A stretch of 64,000 bases of DNA. Origin: Streptomyces albicerus. GTDB lineage: Bacteria; Actinomycetota; Actinomycetes; Streptomycetales; Streptomycetaceae. The translations under genes and the position numbers were made by a program. Positions 25,281-34,660 of this stretch are shown in pieces. The stretch covers positions 1-64,000 of the forward strand of contig NZ_VWMY01000018.1 of NCBI RefSeq assembly GCF_008905045.1. The letters are read 5' to 3'. Below the pieces are notes generated by a model that saw only the letters and a program-made list of their open reading frames with translations, ran no database searches and was not told the origin of the DNA. Every line of letters starts with the position of its first letter. The first letter of the stretch is position 1.

Positions 25281-25320
25281 GACCGGATGCGCACCCTGTA
25301 CGAGGGGTACGCATCCGGTC
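25281..25320. terminator. Hairpin downstream of the aldehyde dehydrogenase gene
   Basis: Arms GACCGGATGCGCACC and GGTACGCATCCGGTC with one mismatch around a short loop. Placed 140 bases after the aldehyde dehydrogenase stop on the minus strand and before tRNA-Leu, it fits a terminator, possibly bidirectional. Confidence 0.6.
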
Positions 25321-25380
25321 ACTGCCGGCACTCGGAGGCAGATGCCGAGGGCCGGGAGGCCGGGAGCGCGTTCCGGTTCA

Positions 25381-25464
25381 GCGCGTCCCGGCCAGCACGT
25401 CCCGGCCAGCACGTCCCGGCCAGCACGTCCCGGCCAGCGCGTCCCGGTCAGCGCGTCCCGGTCA
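25381..25464. repeat. Six tandem copies of a 14-bp unit
   Basis: Units GCGCGTCCCGGCCA, GCACGTCCCGGCCA (three times) and GCGCGTCCCGGTCA (twice) follow without gaps, and the last one ends in the stop codon of the aldehyde dehydrogenase gene. The unit length is not a multiple of three, so it has expanded outside the coding part. Confidence 0.9.
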
Positions 25465-27003
25465 CGGCATGAGGTGGTAGTCCGGGAAGTTCCCCGGCAA
25501 CCGCTCCCCCGCCGGACCTCGCGTCACCGCGCGCACCAGCAGCTCGCCGCCCACGAAGGCGCCGCGCCAGGACGCGCCGAAGCCGCCGAAGAGCTCGTCC
25601 CGGTCGCCGCGCGAGCGGGGCTTGCTGCGGCCGACCTTGAAGGCGCGGATCTGCGGGGCCAGACGGTTGTAGGTGGTCTCGTCATCAGTCGACAAGGTCG
25701 CGACGAGCGCGCCGTTCGACGCGTTCATGGCAGCGAGCAGCTCGGCCTCGGTATCGACCAGGACGATGGTGTCGACCGGGCCGAAGGGTTCCGCGTGGTG
25801 GAGGGGCGAGGACGGGGGCGGGTTCAGGAGGGTGACCGGCTGGACGTACGCCGCCGTGTCCTGGCCGGGCAGGAAGCGGGCGTCGGACAGCTTGCCGCGG
25901 TGCAGCGGGACGGCGCCGCGGTCGATGGCCTCGGCGACCTGGTCGTGGAGGTCCTTCGCCTTGGCCGCGTTGATCACCGGCCCGAAGTCCAGCTGCGGAT
26001 ACGGGTCGTCGGGTTGCTCGACCGCGAGCGGGTGGCCGACCCGGAGGGTGCGGACCGCCGGGAGGTACGCCCCGAGGAACTCGTCGAACAACTCGCGCTG
26101 GACGACGAAGCGCGGGTAGGCCGTGCAGCGCTGCTTCCCGTAGTCGAAGAGCTTCGGGATGACGGTCGTCAGTGCGTCCCAGTCCGTGTAGTTCCAGATG
26201 CCCCAGGTGTTCAGGCCCTCCTGTTCCAGTACGTGTCGCTTGCCGAGGTCGGCGACGGCCGTGGCCACCGCGGCGCCCGTGTCGCGGCCGCCGACAAAGG
26301 AGACGCAGCCGATCTCGGGCGCGCGCACGAGCGCCTCCGACAGCTCGCCTCCGCTGCCGCTGACGAGGGTGACGGGAATCCCTTCGCGTGCGGCGAGCGC
26401 GCAGGCCAGGGTGAGACACGCGACGCCGCCGTCGGTCGGGGTCTTGGCGATGACCGCGTTGCCTGCCAATGCCTGTACCAGCATTGCGTGAACGAGCACG
26501 CTCATCGGGTAGTTCCAGCTCGCGACGTTGGACACGGGCCCCTCCAGCGGGGCCCGGTCCTCGAGCATGGGATCGATTCCGTCGACGTACCAGCGCACAC
26601 CGTCGATGGCCCGGTCGACGTCGGCCTGCGCGAGCCGCCAGGGCTTGCCGATCTCCCAGACGAGGAGGAGGGCGAGCAGTTCGCGGTGCTGGGTGAGCGC
26701 GTCGAGGGTGGCCGCGACGCGGGCCCGGCGTTCGTCGAGGGGTACATGCCGCCAGGCGCGGTGGTGGTCGAGGGAGGCGCGTACGGCCTGTTGGGCGGTG
26801 GCGCGGTCCAGGCGGGGCGGGCCCGCGATGGGGCTGCCGTCGACGGGGCTGGTGGCGGGCAGCGCCCGGCCGTCCGCCTGCCAGGCGGCGCCCCAGAGGT
26901 TGAGGACACGGTCGTCCCGGAAGGCTTCCGGCGCCACGGCGAGACAGCGCTGCCAGGCGTCGGTCCAGGAGGTGTGGGACTTGAGGGTGAGGGTGGGTGC
27001 CAT
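25462..27003 (-). CDS. Aldehyde dehydrogenase-family protein
   Basis: 513 residues from ATG 27003 (GGAG eight bases upstream). The NAD-binding part holds VSNVASWNYPMSVLVHAMLV and LVSGSGGELSEAL; the catalytic region has a glutamate in LEQEGLNTWGIW and a cysteine in GKQRCTAYPRFVV, with AEPFGPVDTIV near the end. The order fits the ALDH fold, but the motifs deviate from classic ALDH (no FTGS-type EL-GGK/QxC strings), so the substrate class is open. It lies downstream of sucD in the oxalate locus; a role with glyoxylate or another C2 aldehyde, possibly CoA-dependent, is a guess from context. Confidence 0.8.
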   Translation of the reverse strand: MAPTLTLKSHTSWTDAWQRCLAVAPEAFRDDRVLNLWGAAWQADGRALPATSPVDGSPIAGPPRLDRATAQQAVRASLDHHRAWRHVPLDERRARVAATLDALTQHRELLALLLVWEIGKPWRLAQADVDRAIDGVRWYVDGIDPMLEDRAPLEGPVSNVASWNYPMSVLVHAMLVQALAGNAVIAKTPTDGGVACLTLACALAAREGIPVTLVSGSGGELSEALVRAPEIGCVSFVGGRDTGAAVATAVADLGKRHVLEQEGLNTWGIWNYTDWDALTTVIPKLFDYGKQRCTAYPRFVVQRELFDEFLGAYLPAVRTLRVGHPLAVEQPDDPYPQLDFGPVINAAKAKDLHDQVAEAIDRGAVPLHRGKLSDARFLPGQDTAAYVQPVTLLNPPPSSPLHHAEPFGPVDTIVLVDTEAELLAAMNASNGALVATLSTDDETTYNRLAPQIRAFKVGRSKPRSRGDRDELFGGFGASWRGAFVGGELLVRAVTRGPAGERLPGNFPDYHLMP

Positions 27004-27034
27004 TCGGTTGCTCCGCTCTCGGTGCACAGTCGAG

Positions 27035-27061
27035 AAGGAAAGGGCCCGAAGGCCCTTCCTT
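27035..27061. terminator. Hairpin between sucD and the aldehyde dehydrogenase gene
   Basis: AAGGAAAGGGCC pairs with GGCCCTTCCTT around a three-base loop with one bulged base. It lies 158 bases past the sucD stop and 32 bases before the aldehyde dehydrogenase start, so it could terminate the sucCD transcript or act in the leader of the next gene. Confidence 0.5.
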
Positions 27062-27218
27062 GGAGGGGCGGTGGCGGGAGACGGGTGGGCGGTCGTGCAT
27101 GGCCCGCCTCGCGTACGGGAGCACTGCGGTACGCACTCGCGTACGGAGGCGTCGTACGCGGGACGCTAGCGAGGCGCCGCTGCGCCTGTAAGTAACCTCA
27201 CGTCAACTATGAGTGACG

Positions 27219-28103
27219 TCACGGCCGCTCTTCCAGTACGGCGAGTACCAACCGTGCAGTCTCGGTCGGCGTGTCGCCCACCCGTACCCCGGCCGCCTCC
27301 AGGGCTTCCTTCTTCGCCTGGGCCGTGCCGGAGGAGCCGGACACGATCGCGCCCGCGTGGCCCATCGTCTTGCCCTCTGGGGCGGTGAAACCGGCGATGT
27401 AGCCGATGACGGGCTTGGTGACGTGCTCGCGGACGTACGCGGCCGCGCGTTCCTCGGCGTCGCCGCCGATCTCCCCGATGAGGACGATGAGTTCGGTGTC
27501 GGGGTCGTCCTGGAAGGCGGCCAGGCAGTCGATGTGGGTGGTGCCGACGACGGGATCGCCGCCGATGCCGACGCAGGTCGAGAAGCCGATGTCGCGGAGT
27601 TCGTACATGAGTTGGTAGGTGAGTGTGCCCGACTTGGACACCAGGCCGATGCGTCCTGACTTGGTGATGTCGGCGGGGATGATGCCCGCGTTGGACTGGC
27701 CGGGCGTGATCAGGCCCGGGCAGTTGGGGCCGATGATCCGCGTGCCTTTCGTCTTCGCGTACGTGGTGAAGGCGACCGAGTCGTGGACCGGAATGCCCTC
27801 CGTGATGACGACGGCGAGTCCGATGCCTGCGTCCGCGGCCTCCACAACTGCCGCTTTGGCGAAGGCGGGTGGGACGAAGACGACGGTGACGTCGGCGCCG
27901 GTCGCCTCGATTCCCTCGTGCACGGAGCCGAAGACGGGCACGGCACGGTCGTCGAAGTCGACGGTCTGCCCGGCCTTGCGCGGGTTGACTCCGCCGACGA
28001 CGTCGGTGCCGGCGGCGAGCATGCGCCGGGTGTGCTTCATGCCCTCGCCACCGGTCATGCCCTGGACGAGGACCTTGCTCTCCTTGGTGAGGTAGATGGC
28101 CAT
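27219..28103 (-). CDS. sucD: Succinyl-CoA synthetase-type alpha subunit
   Basis: 294 residues from ATG 28103. It shows the CoA-binding KVLVQGMTGGEGMKH, GGVNPRKAG, VVITEGIPVHD, IGPNCPGLITPG and the phosphohistidine loop TAPEGKTMGHAGAI. It begins 11 bases after the beta-subunit stop, so both are made together. Being a second, non-housekeeping pair beside oxalate genes, its substrate may be another acid such as oxalate or glyoxylate-derived acids; the chain itself looks like an ordinary ligase. Confidence 0.9.
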   Translation of the reverse strand: MAIYLTKESKVLVQGMTGGEGMKHTRRMLAAGTDVVGGVNPRKAGQTVDFDDRAVPVFGSVHEGIEATGADVTVVFVPPAFAKAAVVEAADAGIGLAVVITEGIPVHDSVAFTTYAKTKGTRIIGPNCPGLITPGQSNAGIIPADITKSGRIGLVSKSGTLTYQLMYELRDIGFSTCVGIGGDPVVGTTHIDCLAAFQDDPDTELIVLIGEIGGDAEERAAAYVREHVTKPVIGYIAGFTAPEGKTMGHAGAIVSGSSGTAQAKKEALEAAGVRVGDTPTETARLVLAVLEERP

Positions 28104-28114
28104 GTCCCGCTCCT

Positions 28115-29245
28115 TCAGATGGCGTTGGCGAGTTGGGCGGCGCGGCGCGCGGCGCCGTCCATGGTGGTGGCCTGCTGGACCAGGGGGTGGGCGCGGTCGT
28201 CGAGGATGGCGCGGCCGCGTACGGCGTTGTTTCCGTCGAGGCGGACCACCAGCGGTTTGGTCAACTGGACGGTGTCCAGGGCCTGCACGATGCCGTCGGC
28301 GACCGCGTCGCACGCGGTGATGCCGCCGAAGACGTTCACGAAGACCGACTTCACGGCCGGGTCGGAGAGGATGACCGAGAGGCCGTCGGCCATGATCTGG
28401 GCCGATGCTCCGCCGCCGATGTCGAGGAAGTTGGCGGGGCGCGCGCCGCAGCCCGCGACCACGTCGAGGGTCGACATGACGAGGCCCGCGCCGTTGCCGA
28501 TGATGCCGACCTCGCCGTCCAGCTTCACGTAGTTGAGGCCCTTGGCCGCGGCGGCCGCCTCCAGCGGATCGTCGTGCGCCGACTCCTGGTCGCCCCAACG
28601 CGCCTGCCGGAAGCGGGCGTTGTCGTCGAGCGTGACCTTGCCGTCGAGCGCGAGGATCTGCCCCTGGGCCGTACGGACGAGGGGGTTCACCTCGACCAGG
28701 ACGGCGTCCTCACGGATCAGCACGTCCCAGAGCCTGACCAGGACGTCGACGGTGTGCGGAGGCAGGTCCGCCGCCTCGGCGATCTCGGTCGCCTTCGCCG
28801 AGGTGACGCCCTCGGCCGGGTCGATGTGGACACGTGCCACGGCGTCCGGCCGGGTGGCGGCGACCTCCTCGATGTCCATGCCTCCCTCGGCGGAGGCGAT
28901 CGCGAGGAAGCGGCCGGCGGCACGGTCGAGTACGTAGCTGACGTAGAACTCGCTCTCGATGTCGACCGGTTGGGCCAGCATGACCTTGCCGACGGTGTGG
29001 CCCTTGATGTCCATACCGAGGATCTGGCGTGCCGTCAGTTCGGTGGCGGCCGGGTCGGCGGCGAGCTTCACGCCGCCCGCCTTGCCGCGTCCGCCGGTCT
29101 TCACCTGTGCCTTGACGACGACGCGGCCGCCGAGCCTGCGGGCGATCTCGCGTGCCTCCTTGGGCGAGTCCGTGACCTCCGCCCTCGGCACCAAAATTCC
29201 GTGTTCCTCGAAGAGTTCCCTTGCCTGGTGCTCGAACAGGTCCAT
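28115..29245 (-). CDS. sucC: Succinyl-CoA synthetase-type beta subunit
   Basis: 376 residues. The ATP-grasp half begins MDLFEHQARELFEEHGI and holds VVVKAQVKTGGRGKAGGVK; then EVNPLVRTAQGQILALDGKV and the C-terminal NFLDIGGGAS and FVNVFGGITACD. It forms the alpha/beta ligase with the next gene. It is transcribed divergently from the decarboxylase-transferase unit, with a 24-bp dyad in the promoter between them, so both arms of the locus may share a regulator. Confidence 0.9.
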   Translation of the reverse strand: MDLFEHQARELFEEHGILVPRAEVTDSPKEAREIARRLGGRVVVKAQVKTGGRGKAGGVKLAADPAATELTARQILGMDIKGHTVGKVMLAQPVDIESEFYVSYVLDRAAGRFLAIASAEGGMDIEEVAATRPDAVARVHIDPAEGVTSAKATEIAEAADLPPHTVDVLVRLWDVLIREDAVLVEVNPLVRTAQGQILALDGKVTLDDNARFRQARWGDQESAHDDPLEAAAAAKGLNYVKLDGEVGIIGNGAGLVMSTLDVVAGCGARPANFLDIGGGASAQIMADGLSVILSDPAVKSVFVNVFGGITACDAVADGIVQALDTVQLTKPLVVRLDGNNAVRGRAILDDRAHPLVQQATTMDGAARRAAQLANAI

Positions 29246-29313
29246 CTCGGCTCCCTCTTAAAAGTGCCGCACGCCCCCTGGACACCACCCACCGGATGCG
29301 GGATAACAAGCTT

Positions 29314-29337
29314 CATACAGTATTCGTCGACTGTATG
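29314..29337. promoter_or_regulatory. Dyad in the sucC/decarboxylase divergent promoter
   Basis: CATACAGT at 29314-29321 and its exact complement ACTGTATG at 29330-29337, eight bases apart. It is the only strong dyad in the 187-base intergenic region and lies near the middle, 69 bases before sucC and 96 before the decarboxylase gene. A GntR- or IclR-type regulator could use it. Confidence 0.65.
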
Positions 29338-29432
29338 CAATCTACCGCGACGGCATCCACGAGCAGTGCGCGCACACCGTCTGAGCTGCATCAGAGCGCG
29401 CCCAATCCCCTACGAAGGGACAGGACTTCGCC

Positions 29433-31118
29433 ATGCCCGACGACAACAGCCAGAACCTCATCTCCGGTGGGCACCTGGTCGCCAAGGCACTCAAAGCGGA
29501 GGGTGTGGAGGTCATCTACACGCTCTGCGGCGGCCACATCATCGACATCTACGACGGCTGCGTCGACGAAGGCATTGAGGTCGTCGACGTCCGCCACGAA
29601 CAGGTCGCCGCCCACGCCGCCGACGGCTACGCGCGCATCACCGGCAAGCCCGGCTGCGCGGTCGTCACCGCCGGTCCCGGCACGACCGACGCCGTGACGG
29701 GCGTCGCCAACGCCTTCCGCGCGGAGTCCCCGATGCTGCTGATCGGCGGCCAAGGGGCCCACACGCAGCACAAGATGGGGTCCCTGCAGGACCTGCCGCA
29801 CGTCGACATGATGACCCCGATCACCAAGTTCGCGGCGACCGTGCCGGACACCGCGCGCGCCGCCGACATGGTGTCGATGGCGTTCCGCGAGTGCTACCAC
29901 GGGGCGCCGGGCCCGTCCTTCCTGGAGATCCCGCGCGATGTCCTCGACGCCAAGGTGCCCGTGGAGAAGGCGCGCGTGCCCAAGGCGGGGGCCTACCGCG
30001 CCTCGACCCGCTCGGCCGGCGACCCCGAGGCCATCGAGAAGCTCGCCGACCTGCTCGTGCACGCCGAGAAGCCCGCGATCCTGCTGGGCAGCCAGGTGTG
30101 GACCACCCGCGGCACCGAGTCCGCCATCGACCTCGTACGCACCCTCAACATCCCCGCCTACATGAACGGCGCCGGACGCGGCACCCTGCCGCCCGGGGAC
30201 CCGCACCACTTCCAGCTCTCGCGCCGGTACGCGTTCTCGAACGCGGACGTGATCGTGATCGTGGGCACCCCCTTCGACTTCCGTATGGGCTACGGCAAGC
30301 GGCTGTCGGCGGACGCGACCGTCGTGCAGATCGACCTCGACTACCGGACCGTCGGCAAGAACCGGGACATCGACCTCGGAATCGTCGGCGACGCGGGGCT
30401 GATCCTGAAGTCGGTGACCGAGGCGGCCTCCGGGCGCGTCAACGGGGGCGCGTCGAAGCGCAAGGAGTGGCTCGACGAACTGCGCGCCGCCGAGCAGACC
30501 GCCATCGAGAAGCGGCTGCCGAGCCTCAGGTCGGACGCCTCACCGATCCACCCGTACCGGCTGGTCAGCGAGATCAACGACTTCCTCACCGAGGACTCGA
30601 TCTACATCGGCGACGGCGGCGACATCGTCACCTTCTCCGGTCAGGTCGTGCAGCCCAAGTCGCCCGGGCACTGGATGGACCCAGGTCCGCTGGGCACGCT
30701 CGGCGTCGGTGTCCCGTTCGTGCTCGCGGCCAAGCAGGCGCGGCCCGACAAGGAAGTAGTCGCCCTCTTCGGAGACGGCGCCTTCTCGCTCACCGGCTGG
30801 GACTTCGAGACCCTCGTCCGCTACAACCTCCCCTTCGTCGGCATCGTCGGCAACAACTCCTCCATGAACCAGATCCGTTACGGCCAGGCCGCCAAGTACG
30901 GCCTGGAGCGCGAGCGGGTCGGCAACACCCTCGGCGACGTCCACTACGACAAGTTCGCCCAGATGCTGGGCGGTTACGGCGAGGAGGTCCGCGACCCCGC
31001 CGACATCGGCCCGGCGCTCCAGCGCGCCCGCGAGTCGGGCAAGCCGTCGCTGATCAACGTCTGGGTCGACCCGGACGCGTACGCCCCCGGAACCATGAAC
31101 CAGACGATGTACAAGTGA
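29433..31118 (+). CDS. Thiamine-diphosphate-dependent decarboxylase, candidate oxalyl-CoA decarboxylase
   Basis: 561 residues with the three domains of the acetolactate-synthase family. The catalytic glutamate is E56 in RHEQVAAHAADGYARITGKPG; the cofactor motif GDGAFSLTGWDFETL...GNNSSMNQ is near 450-480. It is followed after 10 bases by formyl-CoA transferase, an antiporter of the oxalate/formate type and an acyl-CoA synthetase, which points to oxalyl-CoA decarboxylase (oxalyl-CoA to formyl-CoA and CO2). The sequence is not a close match to the Oxalobacter enzyme I remember, so a related 2-hydroxyacyl-CoA lyase or carboligase is possible. Confidence 0.75.
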   Translation: MPDDNSQNLISGGHLVAKALKAEGVEVIYTLCGGHIIDIYDGCVDEGIEVVDVRHEQVAAHAADGYARITGKPGCAVVTAGPGTTDAVTGVANAFRAESPMLLIGGQGAHTQHKMGSLQDLPHVDMMTPITKFAATVPDTARAADMVSMAFRECYHGAPGPSFLEIPRDVLDAKVPVEKARVPKAGAYRASTRSAGDPEAIEKLADLLVHAEKPAILLGSQVWTTRGTESAIDLVRTLNIPAYMNGAGRGTLPPGDPHHFQLSRRYAFSNADVIVIVGTPFDFRMGYGKRLSADATVVQIDLDYRTVGKNRDIDLGIVGDAGLILKSVTEAASGRVNGGASKRKEWLDELRAAEQTAIEKRLPSLRSDASPIHPYRLVSEINDFLTEDSIYIGDGGDIVTFSGQVVQPKSPGHWMDPGPLGTLGVGVPFVLAAKQARPDKEVVALFGDGAFSLTGWDFETLVRYNLPFVGIVGNNSSMNQIRYGQAAKYGLERERVGNTLGDVHYDKFAQMLGGYGEEVRDPADIGPALQRARESGKPSLINVWVDPDAYAPGTMNQTMYK

Positions 31119-31128
31119 GGTGGCCCCG

Positions 31129-32397
31129 ATGACAGCGACGATACCGACGGCAGCGACGCCGGCGGCCTCGACCAAGGCTCTCGAAGGCATCCGCGTTCTC
31201 GACATGACGCACGTCCAGTCCGGGCCGTCCGCCACCCAGCTGCTCGCCTGGCTCGGCGCGGACGTCGTCAAGCTGGAGGCGCCGACCGGTGACATCACGC
31301 GCAAGCAGCTGCGCGACCTCCCGGACGTCGACTCCCTCTACTTCACGATGCTCAACTGCAACAAGCGGAGCATCACCCTCAACACCAAGACCGAGCGCGG
31401 CAAGGAGATCCTCACCGAGCTGATCCGGCGCTCCGACGTCATGGTCGAGAACTTCGGACCGGGCGCGATCGACCGCATGGGCTTCACCTGGGACCGCATC
31501 CAGGAGATCAATCCGCGGATCGTCTATGCCTCCATCAAGGGATTCGGGGACGGCCCGTACACCAACTTCAAGGCGTACGAGGTCGTCGCGCAGGCCATGG
31601 GCGGGTCGATGTCGACCACCGGATTCGAGGACGGGCCGCCGCTGGCGACGGGGGCCCAGATCGGGGACTCGGGCACGGGCATCCACGCCGTGGCGGGGAT
31701 TCTCGCGGCGCTGTACCAGCGGGAGAACACCGGGCGTGGTCAGCGGGTCAACGTGGCCATGCAGCATGCCGTGCTCAACCTCTGCCGGGTGAAGTTGCGC
31801 GATCAGCAGCGGCTGGCCCATGGACCGCTCGCCGAATATCCCAACGACGACTTCGGCGACGAGGTTCCCAGGTCCGGGAACGCGTCCGGCGGCGGCCAGC
31901 CCGGCTGGGCCGTCAAGTGCGCGCCGGGCGGTCCGAACGACTACGTGTACGTCATCGTGCAGCCGGTCGGCTGGAAGCCCATCAGCGAGCTCATCGGGCG
32001 GCCCGAGCTGGCCGAGGACCCCGAGTGGGCGACCCCCGAGGCACGGCTGCCCCAGCTCAACAAGATGTTCCAGCTCATCGAGGAGTGGTCCGCCACGCTC
32101 CCCAAGTGGGAGGTCCTGGAGAAGCTCAACTCCCACAACATCCCGTGCGGCCCGATCCTCTCCACCAAGGAGATCATCGAGGACCAGTCGCTGGTCGCCA
32201 ACGAGATGGTCGTGACGGTGCCGCACCCCGAGCGGGGCGACTTCGTGACCGTGGGCAGCCCGCTGAAGCTCTCCGACTCCCCCGTGGACGTGACCAGTTC
32301 GCCGCTGCTCGGCGAGCACAACGAAGAGGTGTATGTCGGCGAGCTCGGTCTCGGTGACGAAGAGCTGCGCCTGCTCAAGTCGAACGGAGTGATCTGA
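31129..32397 (+). CDS. frc: Formyl-CoA:oxalate CoA-transferase (CaiB/BaiF family)
   Basis: 422 residues from ATG 31129, with GAGGTGG five bases upstream. The family fold is clear, and the closest resemblance by eye is to Oxalobacter Frc: catalytic Asp180 in GAQIGDSGTGIH, VKLRDQQRLAHG, LAEYPNDDFGD and the glycine loop NASGGGQPGWAVKCAPGG. It moves CoA from formyl-CoA to oxalate, feeding the decarboxylase upstream, so the two run a cycle that turns oxalate into formate and CO2. It is followed by the acyl-CoA synthetase after three bases. Confidence 0.9.
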   Translation: MTATIPTAATPAASTKALEGIRVLDMTHVQSGPSATQLLAWLGADVVKLEAPTGDITRKQLRDLPDVDSLYFTMLNCNKRSITLNTKTERGKEILTELIRRSDVMVENFGPGAIDRMGFTWDRIQEINPRIVYASIKGFGDGPYTNFKAYEVVAQAMGGSMSTTGFEDGPPLATGAQIGDSGTGIHAVAGILAALYQRENTGRGQRVNVAMQHAVLNLCRVKLRDQQRLAHGPLAEYPNDDFGDEVPRSGNASGGGQPGWAVKCAPGGPNDYVYVIVQPVGWKPISELIGRPELAEDPEWATPEARLPQLNKMFQLIEEWSATLPKWEVLEKLNSHNIPCGPILSTKEIIEDQSLVANEMVVTVPHPERGDFVTVGSPLKLSDSPVDVTSSPLLGEHNEEVYVGELGLGDEELRLLKSNGVI

Positions 32398-32400
32398 TTG

Positions 32401-34545
32401 ATGGCCGAAGACCGGGTGCTGAGGGTGCGTACACTCCTCGACGCCGTGCGGGCCGAGGGGCGGACCGCGCTGACCGCGCCCGAGGGCAAGGTGATCGCCG
32501 ACGCGTACGCGATCGCCGTCCCCGGCGAGGAACTGGCGACCGACGTCGAAGAGGCGGTCGCGTACGCGGCGCGCTTCGGCGGCCCCGTCGTGATGAAGAT
32601 CGTCTCCCCGGACATCCTCCACAAGACCGACGCGGGCGGCGTGATCGTCGGCGTGGAGGGCGCGACCGACGTACGGGCCGCGTTCCACAAAATCATCGAC
32701 AACGCACGCGCGTACGCGCCGGACGCCCGTATCGAGGGCGTGCAGGTGCAGGAGTTGCTCCCGCAGGGGCAGGAGGTCATCGTCGGTGCGGTGACCGATC
32801 CGACGTTCGGGAAGGTCGTAGCCTTCGGACTCGGCGGTGTTCTCGTCGAGGTCCTGAAGGACGTCACGTTCCGGCTGGCGCCGGTGGACGCGGACGAGGC
32901 GCTGTCGATGCTGGACTCGATCCGGGCCGCGGAGATCCTGCGCGGGGTGCGCGGCGCGCCGCCGGTGGACCGGTGGGCGATCGCCGAGCAGATCCGCCGG
33001 GTCTCCGAACTGGTCGCGGACTTCCCGGAGATCGCCGAGGTGGACCTCAATCCGGTGATCGCCACCCCGGAGGGTGCGGTGGCCGCGGACATCCGGGTCA
33101 TCCTCGCCGAGGAGGTGGCGAAGCCTCGGCGCAAGTACTCACGCGAGGAGATCCTCACCTCGATGCGCCGGCTGATGCAGCCGAGCTCCGTCGCCGTGAT
33201 CGGTGCCTCCAACGAGCAGGGCAAGATCGGCAATTCGGTCATGCGCAACCTCATCGACGGCGGCTTCTCCGGAGAGATCCATCCGGTGAACCCCAAGGCC
33301 GATGACATTCTGGGCCGCAAGGCGTACAAGAGTGTCACGGACGTTCCCGGTGAGGTGGATGTGGCGGTCTTCGCTATCCCCGCCAAGTTCGTGGCCTCGG
33401 CCCTGGAGGAGGTGGGACGCAAGGGGATCCCCAACGCCGTCCTGATCCCCTCGGGGTTCGCGGAGACCGGTGAGCAGCAGCTCCAGGACGAGATCGTGGC
33501 CATCGGCGAGCGGTACGGCGTCCGGCTGCTCGGGCCGAACATCTACGGCTACTACTCGACGTGGCAGGACCTCTGCGCCACGTTCTGCACGCCGTACGAC
33601 GTGAAGGGCGGCGTCGCCCTCACCTCGCAGTCCGGTGGCATAGGGATGGCCATTCTGGGTTTTGCGCGCACTACGAAGACGGGTGTTTCCGCGATCGTGG
33701 GGCTCGGCAACAAGTCGGACCTGGACGAGGACGACCTGCTGACCTGGTTCGGCGAGGACCCCAACACCCAGTGCATCGCCATGCACCTGGAGGACCTCAA
33801 GGACGGGCGCGCCTTTGTGGAGGCCGCGCGGGCGACCGTCCCGAAGAAGCCGGTCGTCGTCCTGAAGGCGGGCCGTACGGCGGCCGGTGCCAAGGCCGCG
33901 GGATCGCACACGGGAGCCCTCGCGGGCGACGACGCCGTGTACGACGACATCCTGAAGCAGGCCGGAGTCATCAGGGCGCCCGGTCTGAACGAAATGCTGG
34001 AGTACGCGCGCGCGTTGCCGGTGCTGCCGACTCCGCAGGGCGACAACATCGTGATCATCACCGGCGCGGGCGGCAGTGGCGTACTGCTGTCCGACGCCGT
34101 GACCGACAACGGGCTCTCCCTGATGGAGATCCCGCCGGACCTGGACGCGTCCTTCAGGAAGTTCATCCCACCCTTCGGGGCCGCCGGCAACCCGGTGGAC
34201 ATCACGGGCGGCGAGCCGCCGTCGACGTACGAGGCGACGATCCGGCTCGGTCTGGAGGACCCGCGGATCCACTCGCTCGTCCTCGGCTACTGGCACACCA
34301 TCGTGACCCCTCCCATGGTCTTCGCCGAGCTCACCGCGCGCGTGGTGGCCGAGTTCCGGGAGCGCGGGATCGAGAAGCCCGTTGTGGCGTCGCTCGCGGG
34401 CGACGTCGAGGTCGAGGAGGCCTGCCAGTACCTCTTCGAGCACGGGGTCGTGGCGTACCCGTACACGACCGAGAAGCCGGTGGCCGTGCTCGGCGCGAAG
34501 TATCGCTGGGCCAGGGCGGCGGGACTGTTGGGGGGCGGTCGATGA
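32401..34545 (+). CDS. ADP-forming acyl-CoA synthetase, fused beta-alpha form
   Basis: 714 residues from ATG 32401 (TTG 32398 is also possible). Unlike the usual alpha-beta order, the ATP-grasp domain comes first (about 10-240: GGPVVMKIVSPDILHKTDAGG), then the CoA-binding and ligase domains (SSVAVIGASNEQGKIGNSV, ALTSQSGGIG, the phosphohistidine loop KAAGSHTGALAGDD). It would make an acyl-CoA from acid, ATP and CoA, or the reverse. Sitting between frc and the antiporter it may prime the cycle with oxalyl-CoA or recover energy from acetyl- or formyl-CoA. Confidence 0.85.
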   Translation: MAEDRVLRVRTLLDAVRAEGRTALTAPEGKVIADAYAIAVPGEELATDVEEAVAYAARFGGPVVMKIVSPDILHKTDAGGVIVGVEGATDVRAAFHKIIDNARAYAPDARIEGVQVQELLPQGQEVIVGAVTDPTFGKVVAFGLGGVLVEVLKDVTFRLAPVDADEALSMLDSIRAAEILRGVRGAPPVDRWAIAEQIRRVSELVADFPEIAEVDLNPVIATPEGAVAADIRVILAEEVAKPRRKYSREEILTSMRRLMQPSSVAVIGASNEQGKIGNSVMRNLIDGGFSGEIHPVNPKADDILGRKAYKSVTDVPGEVDVAVFAIPAKFVASALEEVGRKGIPNAVLIPSGFAETGEQQLQDEIVAIGERYGVRLLGPNIYGYYSTWQDLCATFCTPYDVKGGVALTSQSGGIGMAILGFARTTKTGVSAIVGLGNKSDLDEDDLLTWFGEDPNTQCIAMHLEDLKDGRAFVEAARATVPKKPVVVLKAGRTAAGAKAAGSHTGALAGDDAVYDDILKQAGVIRAPGLNEMLEYARALPVLPTPQGDNIVIITGAGGSGVLLSDAVTDNGLSLMEIPPDLDASFRKFIPPFGAAGNPVDITGGEPPSTYEATIRLGLEDPRIHSLVLGYWHTIVTPPMVFAELTARVVAEFRERGIEKPVVASLAGDVEVEEACQYLFEHGVVAYPYTTEKPVAVLGAKYRWARAAGLLGGGR

Positions 34546-34660
34546 ACTGAGCGACGGCCGAACCACGGGGCCTGCGGTGCCGCTCGCCGCAGGCCCCTGC
34601 GCGAAGAGAACGGACAGGGGGCGCTGGCCAGGCTTCTTCCACGCGAAGGGTTCGAAAGAA

